In this document: one piece after another, positions 56,314 through 64,000 of the stretch
Layout: each line of letters starts with the position of its first letter
How positions within the stretch are numbered: position 1 is the stretch's first letter
Source of the DNA: Coemansia sp. RSA 487
Taxonomy: Eukaryota; Kickxellomycota; Kickxellomycetes; Kickxellales; Kickxellaceae
DNA length: 64,000 nucleotides
NCBI GenBank assembly: GCA_027577595.1
Contig: JANBRJ010000045.1
Coordinates: 1-64,000, forward strand
Direction: 5' to 3'
The notes under the pieces: generated by a model
What the model was told of the DNA's origin: nothing
Databases searched by the model: none
The model's input: the letters and a program-made list of their open reading frames with translations, nothing else
Made by a program: the position numbers and the translations under genes

Positions 56314-58287
56314 ATGATCCAGAACCTAAGGGCGAGAGCCGTTCTCTATGCTGATGTCTGGAGAGCAAAGTTCGGCCAGGCCAAAGAGGTTCTTGCGCTG
56401 GGTGTTCGCGGAGCAAGCAGAGCCGTACAACTTCCTGTAGAAGGCAAGGCCTTTTTCATGGATTCTGTGCGCTTCTTCATGCACAATCCGACGAGTCTGA
56501 AGAACGAGATCCTCAGCGGCGTTTCGATCTCGTTGATGCAGGTCCCCGAGTCCGTTGCCTTCGCCTTTGTCGCAAACATCAGCCCCGTTAAAGGGATGTT
56601 TTCTACGTTTTTCATTGGCCTCGTTGGAGGCTTCATCACGACGATGCCCGGTATGGTCAGCGGAATCGCCGGCGGAATGGTGGCTATACAAAAGGATCTA
56701 ACTAGCGACAGCGGTCCCCTGGGCGATATGTGCATGGTGGATCGCGTTGAATGGCTCTACGCAACAACGCTCATCTGCGGCATCATCCAAGTTCTGATTG
56801 GCGTGTTTGGCATTGCAAAGTTCCTCAAACTTGTACCGCATGCTGTGATGGTCGGTTTCATGAATGGGCTGGCGATTGTCATTTTCAGAGCACAGCTAAC
56901 TGCTTTCCAGACAGACAAGGATGGAAGTCAGCAGCAGCAGCAGCAACAGACTGTAAATGGCAACGTGTGTCCTCTTCCTGACTACGAACCGCCAAAAGAC
57001 CAACGGTGGCTCAGGCTTAACGAGGGACAAACGTGGCAAGTGCTTGCAATCGTCTTTATTTCGATGGCGATAATGATCCTGCAGACGAAAATCAAAAGAC
57101 GTCTTCGCATTTGGAAGCTCAGCATCAGCGCCAACATCATCCCATCCTCGCTGACAGCCATGATTGTGTGCACGCTGATCACAAAGCTCATCTACGAAAA
57201 GGCAGCCGGCAAACCTATCCGCTCAATCGGCGACCGTGCAACGTTCCCGGGAAACGTGCCTATGGGCCACATACCTGATGTTCCATGGTCGGAGGGCAGA
57301 TTCTGGGGCATTATAATGGAAAAGGCTGTTCTTTTGGCGGTTGTCGGGCTTGTTGAAACTGCGATGACCTGGCGGCTCTGCCAAAAGATCATTGGTGAGA
57401 ATATCCCGTCGCACTACTGCAACGCTGACTTTTTGGGCCAAGGATTTGGAAACATACTGTCGTCCTTCTTTACGTCGGTTGGCGGCTCTGTGATGGTCGG
57501 CCAGACGACAGTCAATCTTTTGAACGGATCGCGCTCGAGGCTGTCCACTTTTGTTGCGTCGTTTCTCATTCTGCTTTATGTCGCAGTTGCTGGCAAAGTG
57601 ATCGAGATGATTCCTGTTGCTGCACTGACCGGGATTCTGTTTGTTGTGGTCGTCAAGACGTTCGAGTGGCGGACGCTTGTGTATATTTTGCGTTGGAGCA
57701 TTCCACTGACCGACATAATCACGATAGTGTTGGTCACCGTGCTGGCTGTGGTGACTGATCTTGCAATTGCTGTCCTAATCGGTATCGCGTGGAGTGCAGT
57801 TTCCGTGGCCTGGAAGATGGCAAGCGACACCAGGGTGGACGAGGTCAAGAAACTCGATGTCCAGGGCGTTTCTGTGGTCAAGATCTCTGGTCCGCTTTTC
57901 TTCGGGTCGGCTGCAGACGTATCCATGTTTTTCAATGACACTGAAAGATTCCACCAGTCGGTGATTGTGCTCGACATGTCGGACGCTTCAGTGTACGACT
58001 CTTCAGGAGTAGAGATCCTCAAGAGACTGGTAGCCGAGGTGTGCAGCAACAGTGATAGCAAAGAGCAGAAAGTTGTTATCAAGGGGCTCGACGAAAAAAG
58101 CGCTGTTCTTGTGACCAAGTCGCTAAAACTAGCAAATGCCGCCTCCACAAGCGAATCGGCGATGGAGACCCCGAACGATATGCACAGCACAGATATTGAG
58201 ATCAGCGCAAATGAGCTTTTGCTTGAGGAGCAACACGAAAAGGCAGACATAAGGAGCATTGTTGACGATGCGCACAAACACCACTAG
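56314..58287 (+). CDS. SulP/SLC26 family anion transporter with STAS domain
   Basis: 657 residues from the ATG at 56314. The transmembrane core spans about 70-520 with SulP signatures: LSGVSISLMQVPESVAFAFVA, GLVGGFITTMPGMVSGIAGG, VPHAVMVGFMNGLA, and GQTTVNLLNGSRSRLS. The C-terminal STAS domain (about 520-620) has VLDMSDASVYDSSGVE. The N-terminal helices and the short PGMVSG block look closer to bacterial-type SulP proteins than to yeast Sul1/Sul2. A polyglutamine run (six Q from CAG/CAA codons, about 212-218) lies in a loop after the fourth helices. Likely substrate is sulfate, bicarbonate or another anion; it cannot be decided. An upstream start at 56161 would add 51 residues. Confidence 0.88.
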   Translation: MIQNLRARAVLYADVWRAKFGQAKEVLALGVRGASRAVQLPVEGKAFFMDSVRFFMHNPTSLKNEILSGVSISLMQVPESVAFAFVANISPVKGMFSTFFIGLVGGFITTMPGMVSGIAGGMVAIQKDLTSDSGPLGDMCMVDRVEWLYATTLICGIIQVLIGVFGIAKFLKLVPHAVMVGFMNGLAIVIFRAQLTAFQTDKDGSQQQQQQQTVNGNVCPLPDYEPPKDQRWLRLNEGQTWQVLAIVFISMAIMILQTKIKRRLRIWKLSISANIIPSSLTAMIVCTLITKLIYEKAAGKPIRSIGDRATFPGNVPMGHIPDVPWSEGRFWGIIMEKAVLLAVVGLVETAMTWRLCQKIIGENIPSHYCNADFLGQGFGNILSSFFTSVGGSVMVGQTTVNLLNGSRSRLSTFVASFLILLYVAVAGKVIEMIPVAALTGILFVVVVKTFEWRTLVYILRWSIPLTDIITIVLVTVLAVVTDLAIAVLIGIAWSAVSVAWKMASDTRVDEVKKLDVQGVSVVKISGPLFFGSAADVSMFFNDTERFHQSVIVLDMSDASVYDSSGVEILKRLVAEVCSNSDSKEQKVVIKGLDEKSAVLVTKSLKLANAASTSESAMETPNDMHSTDIEISANELLLEEQHEKADIRSIVDDAHKHH

Positions 58288-58321
58288 CATTTTGGTTTGT
58301 AGGCTTCTATTATAGACACTA

Positions 58322-58913
58322 CAATGGTGAGCCAATGCTTTTTCCGTGTATAATATATCAGCTGTGTTTGAACCCGCAAGACAGCGGCCCAAAGCAGCTG
58401 ATTGGCATGTAAACATAGCAAATGTTGTTTTTTGGTCGTGGTTCAGCAAAAACACAATAAGGAGTGTAGCTGCAAACAATGGGAAACAGCGCAAATCCTA
58501 TAGCGTAAAGTCAAAGCTCAAGAAAAAGCGATAGAAAGCCCAAAGCAAACGATCTGGTAGCATATACACAGTACGACCACAAGCACTGCAACTTTTATTA
58601 AAGAGCACGATAAAGCAAGCAATGTCTACAGAACACAGCCACTGAGCTAGTACCTGGTGGTGGTGGATGGTGTGCTGGCTAGAAAAGCTGGTGGACTTCC
58701 ATATGAGCGATGGTGCAGTGGTTGGCTAATGCTTATTCTGTTCAACCTTTGAATATTAGTTCATTCTCTCTAGTACTTTTTATTTTATAAAATAAAAGAC
58801 AGCAATGTATACTTGCTGCTTCTAAAAACGTTACATTTTTATCATATCTGTTTCATATCATGGGTAAAAGAAACCAAATATATTGAAAGCAAAATAACAT
58901 TGGCTCACCATTG
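58322..58913. mobile_element. Short noncoding DNA element with 16-bp perfect terminal inverted repeats (MITE-like)
   Basis: 592 bases bounded by CAATGGTGAGCCAATG (58322-58337) and its exact complement CATTGGCTCACCATTG (58898-58913). It begins 35 bases after the SulP stop, within the probable 3' untranslated region. The left end abuts a TA dinucleotide; on the right, CATA follows, so a TA target duplication is possible but imperfect. No coding frame is present. The 3' part (58559-58913) recurs at 23110-23510. Size, termini and lack of coding suggest a non-autonomous DNA transposon, perhaps of the Tc1/mariner group; the family is a guess. Confidence 0.65.
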
Positions 58914-60587
58914 CATAGTTACTTTAGGCGATAAACACTGGATTCAATGTATCAGTGTGTGAGCTGGATTATATGTGATGACCAACACGTACCCTACACT
59001 AACCCCAATAATAAACAAAAGCAGGATAATCGTAATAGTCTTATTTTAATATAAATATGTGAAGAGAAAACGCGTGCCCTCGGTTGTTTATTAGCGATTG
59101 CAAGATATCTATTAATTAAAAGATTTACAACACCTGGTCGACGAGAATAAATAAGAGACATAGTAGGACAAGCTGGCCATGTTGATGGAGGATAATCGGC
59201 AAACATGTGCAAGGCAAACCGAATGGACTTCAATGGAAGGATACCCACGATGAAGCTATATCAAACAAATGCAAACTGGACGGCATTCTTCATATATGCA
59301 AGACAGAGTTCACCAAAAGAGCGGAAATATGTAGCAGCGGCGTTTGAAGCCAAAGGTAACAACTTCAACTCCAAATCGAACAAGCTCTGAGGGCAGATTT
59401 TCGCAAATTTTCGGGACATATGGCACACGATCAATCATGTCGTTATTCGATTAGCTCTGCTGTTTCCAAAGGAGGCGAGTTATATGTGTACCTTTGCAAA
59501 GTAAGCGAGGTCTATTACACACGGCTCGGCCACATCCGTTGTCTCGGTGAATCACAGGACAAGATCAATAGCGCCATCATGCTTCTGTTGTTACTTTGCA
59601 CCTAGTGCCCGCGTCAGCATTATCCTGGTGTCCGGTGAAGTGTTTTTTTATAAATATCAGAGAAAAGGAAACGGAAATTTTTAAAAGAAAATGTCGCAAC
59701 ACAAGCAACAAGAGCAACTGTTGATCAATTGCCACTCGAATATCCAATAGTCGCAATAAATTTTCCATCATGTAGGATGATTCAATTTATCAGCATGACA
59801 ACAGTATTAGATATGATAACTGAATGTTAGCTCGCTTTCGTCTTGATATATAGGGTTTTGTTTTAAATTTATTCATCATACTGGATTACCAGCGTCAAAG
59901 CGTGGGCACCAATGTCTGTGAGGCAACGACGAACTGAAAGACCAACAGAAAATCTAGTGAAAGCCCGACTTGCTTCGGTGAGCGCAATCGAGGCGAAGAG
60001 AAGCTTGGGACGAGTGTTTCCTGGGGGTCTGGCAGCAGCAGCCAGAGGGTTTTGCCTGGAGTCGATCCTAGGACGTTGGCACACACTTTACAGCATATAC
60101 ATGTGTGCTGGGGGAGCTGGCTCTCTCGTCCAACTATGCCCTAGCTCCCCTCAAAGTGTCTGGATCCAGAGTCGAATCCACGCCCATAGCATACAAGCAC
60201 TACGCTCATGCGCAATGTAATCAGCCTAAAAATGCATCAATTTTCAGCTTATTTCACATTTCCCGGGCCCCAAGCTATGTGTAAGGATGTATCAATGAAT
60301 GATCAAGCTTTTTATGCTGTTTTTGTATCATGCTTTATTTTTCAATAGCTGACTGCCTCTAGCAGCTACCAACCGTAATCACATCAATTCGCAGCTTTTT
60401 TCGGCTTTTCCAGGCACGTGCTTTTCATCATACCATGTGGGTTTTGCTTTGATAAATTATTTTTTTAGTGTAAACAAGTATAAAAGCTGTGCAGATAAAA
60501 AAGCATAAGCCCATCGCTTTTTTCTCCTTTGATTCTTCAAAACTTTTGTATTATTTTCCTCTTTCCACTTGCACATTTCAATAACAA
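58914..60587. other. Spacer upstream of the FunK1 gene
   Basis: No gene was supported. Short open frames at about 59205-59605 have no recognised family. TATAAAAG at 60479-60486 precedes FunK1. Confidence 0.4.
60479..60486 (+). promoter_or_regulatory. TATA box candidate for FunK1
   Basis: TATAAAAG about 100 bases upstream of the ATG at 60588. Confidence 0.45.
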
Positions 60588-63182
60588 ATGGCCAACATTC
60601 AAAAAGCAACTTCAGGCTCCTCATCGAACGAGGAGCCTGCGTCCTACATAAACGACAGGGCAAACCCGCCAAAAAAAGCGCCGCGGAAGACCAATAAATC
60701 GGGCAGTACAAGTAAGCTGTCTTTTGAGCATAACTAGTGGTTCTCTGAAAGGTAATTTGCGAATGAAAGCAATATGCTAAATGTTTATTTCAATACTTGT
60801 GTGTTTCAACTCTATCTAGCTCCAAGCCTGTACAGCAAAAGTGCCGGCCAGACGCCGCAGAAAAAATCATCCGGCCATAGCAGCACGCTCCAGTTCAGGG
60901 GACTTTCGAGAAAAGAAGTCACTGAGAAAAGGCGAAATGATGTGCGAAGCGAACTCGACACTCGTATTCTGACAGATGTTGCAAGCGTCATTGACCATGC
61001 TCAGCCCAGAGATCCCAAACTTGCTGAACGAGCATCACAGATTTTCGAAGCCGTAGCTGCGCGCGTGGAGAAATGTCTTGACGAAGCCAACCGCCTGAGT
61101 ACAGCAGGCAATATCCAACAGAGCGATTTTACGGATGCAGACAGCAACTTCTCTCCAACGAGTGCTGCTCTGGCTGCTCTGCCTTGGACGCAGCCAGCGA
61201 CATACAAGCAAAAGAAGCCGTTCGAATCTGAAAGGCAAATATACGCACACATTTCAGCATTCATCCTGCTTGTCGCACACTACGTTAAGCAGGAGATTCC
61301 GGCCGCCCAAAGAGATACGGACGAGTGCAGACTGATCCTGCCTTTTGAAAAAACGGACATCAATCCCAGCGACGCCGACGATGATACGAGAGTTGACCTT
61401 ATCTTGCGAACGCGCAGGGCAGGACGCAAAGTCAAACTGCAGCCGAACCCTAGCTATGCTGGGACGTTTTGCGTGGCCGAAATCAAGAGCAATTCGAGCA
61501 CGAAGAACCTGAACGACGCACGTATACAGCTTTTCGACTATTCACGAAACATCTATGCCAACCAGCACGACCGGCGCTTCGTGTGGGGGCTGACGTGCTG
61601 TGGCGAATCGGTCAGCGCATACATCATTAGCAACTACCGAGCATATTCCTCGCCAGCGATAGACATAACGGATGCTACCAAGCGCAGAGAGTTTATCCGC
61701 CTTCTCGTCGGTTGGTCGCTGTGCAGAAAAGGACAGCTGGGGTTTGATGAGACGATCGTGCCGTGTCCAGATATACAATGCCAGGCAATACACGTTCCAT
61801 CGGGAAGCGATCCCGAGGTGCCAGTCTTGTACTACTGGACAGATGTTATAATGGTTGCTGACAAGCTGTTCGGTCGCCACTGCCGCTGCTTCCTGGCCAC
61901 GCCAAACAGACCCGAAGTGCCGGTCTCAGTGGAAAACCCGATTATGCCTTCTGTCGTCATAAAAGATTCTTGGACGATCTGTGGTACATCGGAAGAGGAC
62001 GATGAGAACTCTGGTTTGGAAGCCGACGTAAAAGATCTTCGTATTGACGGCGGCATCAAGACTTCATTTGTTTGGCCATCGCCACAGCTTGCGCCCGAAA
62101 CACTTGTCAACAGCGGCGAGGTGCGCAGCGAGATAAACATTCTGGACAAGATTAACAGGGTCCTCGGCAGCAACACTGAATATAACGGACTATATCCGAC
62201 ACTGCTGAACGGCGGGTGGGTTCGTCAGCCATCGCACACCGGGCAAGTACTTGACTGCGCTCGCGAGATCTTGTTTGGGCTAGACGACGAGCAGAAAACA
62301 AAAACGCCGTTCTATTTCCATGTTCGTTACGTGATGGAGCCGATTGGCGAAGCTCTTAATACCGCTAGGTCCGCCTCCGAGCTCATCGTCGTCCTTTACG
62401 ATGTGATGCGTTGCCACAAGGCAATCAGCGACGAATGCAGCATTCTTCATAGGGATATTTCGGATAACAACATTCTGGTTGTTCGGAATGACAGCGGCGT
62501 CCATGGATTGCTTATCGATTTCGACTGTGCGCTCGACCGATCGGCGGAAACCCCTCATAGGCGTCCCGAGCGAACTGGCACGTTGCCATTTATGAGCATC
62601 GGCAACCTGGCCAATTCAGCTATCCCACGCACGATGCTAGATGATTGGGAGTCGCTACTGTATCTGGTGTGCTGGTATGGTACGTTTGGCATTAGCAATA
62701 ATTGTGAGGACCGGGACTGCAAGCACCGCATCAACCAGTGGTGCGTTGGCTATGAGGAAGAAATAGCAGATCAAAAGCGTTCGGATTTTAGCACCACTGG
62801 AAATTTCTATGACTGCATTGCTGGCGATTTTGGCAAGCATGACAGCAGCATCGGCGACGGTAAGTGTTTAAATGAATTGGCTGTTCATTTGCACAAGTAT
62901 ATGTTCTTTAACCCTCGCTTTGGTGCTGCCATGACTAGTACATATCATGGAACGCGGGTTCATCGCAATGACAATGATGACATCTTTCTTTTTGATGAGA
63001 AGGATGAATACGACAGTGACATAGGCCTGGCGAATGACCCTGAGAACACAGAGAAACCCTCTAAACCCGATGACCCGTTTGAAATGCGCGTTGAGAAGGA
63101 ACAAGTGATATCACAAGATCTTCTAGTTGTACTTAAGTACTATGCAAAACAGGCACGCAAGAGGCTTCAAACAGCCAAATAG
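60588..63182 (+). CDS. FunK1-type fungal protein kinase, two exons
   Basis: Exon 1 is 60588-60711 and exon 2 is 60820-63182, giving 828 residues. The 108-base intron is GTAAGC...ATCTAG in phase 1, and splicing removes the frame stop after exon 1 (MANIQKATSG.. to ..KSGST). The N-terminal half (about 60-400) carries FunK1-associated blocks, including RVDLILRTRRAG and CVAEIKSN. In the kinase domain the catalytic loop is LHRDISDNN (D587) and the metal-binding loop is IDFDCA (D608). The downstream GTLPFMSIGNL and DDWESLLYLVCW are hallmarks of FunK1 and differ from ordinary kinases. FunK1 kinases are fungus-specific, often expanded, and of unknown substrate. A short acidic segment (about 755-795) precedes the C-terminus. 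Confidence 0.9.
60613..60639. repeat. Perfect hairpin inside FunK1 exon 1
   Basis: CAGGCTCCTC (60613-60622) and GAGGAGCCTG (60630-60639) form a perfect 10-bp stem with a 7-base loop, 25 bases into the coding sequence. Confidence 0.75.
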
Positions 63183-64000
63183 ATTTATTACCTTTGTAAC
63201 TTTCTTTGATCATTAAAAAAAAACTTCAACCAACAGCTGCTCTAGTAGCAAATAAATGTGAGTTTATTCGTGGATTCTTGGATTTGCGGGTCTTTTCGTA
63301 CTTTACAGCCTTTGCGTCACTTGTCTCGTCAAAAACATGGCCATATTCGTGCTGTTGTTTTCTTTTATTACTTGAAACATTTAAACTACAGACAACAGCG
63401 ACTAACAATTACAATAACGTCTGGTATAGAGTGGGGTATGTTGGGGCGTTGGAAGTGTTTTAGTCAATATTGTTGAGTGATGCTTGCATTTCGTGTGGTT
63501 CATCTGTGGATTCAGTCTAGGCAGTTGACTCTGACAAGCGAGGCGACAGGCAGCACATGTCGTTTTCGGCACAACCCTGCATATGTAGAAAACCTCAGCA
63601 TCTAGATCGGCGTGCTTGTCTTTGGAGATATCCCATGGCATTGCCGCTGCAGAACGTCCTTTTCGTGTTCGTTAGATTTGGTGAAGTAGTGTGTGCGGAG
63701 GGTATAGAGTGGAACAAGCGGGACATAACTAGTGTCAACAACGGAAAGAGTGAAGAGATAAACACACCGCAGCCAGAGCCACTGTGAGCGAGTCTTCGCA
63801 AAATTGCACATAACGCTAGATGCATCTCTCCTCCAAAACATCGACATTGGATTGTGCCCACCGCTAATATCTTGGCTCATTCCGTCCCTGGAATATCGAG
63901 CGCTTGCAAAAGCCAACTTTCTTGGGAGAAAGTGACTGGAGTGAAGAGAAGCACTCGTCTCATGCTTCTTGGGGATTATGGCAGCAGTGGCCAGAAGGGT
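63183..64000. other. 3' flank to window end
   Basis: No confident gene. Several overlapping short frames on the minus strand (63602-63916) do not show a family signature. A gene cut by the window end cannot be excluded. Confidence 0.4.

Noticed and set aside
59205-59605. Two short plus-strand frames of about 61 codons
   Set aside because: No family, no splice sites joining them convincingly and no conserved motif.
60049-60200. Possible tRNA, because of TCGATCC and TCGAATCC B-box-like words
   Set aside because: Neither strand gives a T-stem, acceptor stem or A box at proper spacing.
63602-63916. Overlapping minus-strand frames near the window end
   Set aside because: Considered as a gene fragment, but no family signature could be read and the window ends soon after.

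Overview
This window is nuclear DNA from a fungus. Diagnostic genes are a fused yeast-type fatty acid synthase, a velvet regulator, a FunK1 kinase, and cell-wall enzymes of the GH16 (CRH-type) and GH5 (exo-1,3-glucanase) families. Three features point to an early-diverging lineage (Kickxellomycotina-like is my guess, not shown): an animal-type DIS3L1 exoribonuclease, an INSIG protein and a cystinosin. Introns are few. Most genes are single open frames, separated by AT-rich spacers with long T and A tracts. The introns I could resolve have standard GT..AG ends and consistent phase.

Layout. 0.6-4.1 kb: DIS3L1-like exosome nuclease (+). 4.9-6.2 kb: INSIG (+). 9.3-20.7 kb: an 11.4-kb intronless fatty acid synthase (+) that ends after the ketosynthase, without the phosphopantetheinyl transferase domain. 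21.0-22.0 kb: secreted GH16 chitin/glucan transglycosylase (-). 23.7-26.5 kb: a five-exon VelB-like velvet gene (-). 29.4-30.5 kb: cystinosin (+, two exons). 30.6-33.4 kb: MSH2 (-). 33.8-35.7 kb: a MULE-transposase-derived SWIM zinc-finger protein (+) that looks domesticated. 35.9-38.2 kb: Ufd3/Doa1/PLAA (-), divergent from MED6 (38.6-39.1 kb, +). 39.2-41.0 kb: cytosolic asparaginyl-tRNA synthetase (-, two exons). 41.5-41.9 kb: an 86-residue membrane protein (-) whose first exon supplies only the ATG. 42.3-42.9 kb: an unrecognised Cys-tailed protein (+). 43.2-50.1 kb: three tandem GH5 exo-1,3-beta-glucanases (-). 51.7-53.3 kb: RNase H2 subunit C and ERCC1/Rad10 (-). 55.0-58.3 kb: a xylose-reductase-type aldo-keto reductase and a SulP anion transporter (+). 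58.3-58.9 kb: a short inverted-repeat element, partly repeated at 23.1-23.5 kb. 60.6-63.2 kb: a two-exon FunK1 kinase (+).

Themes. Lipid and sterol control meets at 4.9-20.7 kb, where INSIG sits beside fatty acid synthase. Cell-wall remodelling is represented by the GH16 gene and the GH5 array. Genome maintenance is represented by MSH2, RNase H2C and ERCC1. Nothing resembles a secondary-metabolite or defence cluster. The main oddities are the FAS without its activating domain, DIS3L1 in a fungus, the domesticated transposase with replaced catalytic residues, the terminal-inverted-repeat element, and the velvet gene with unusually long introns. No tRNA, rRNA or CRISPR array could be supported.
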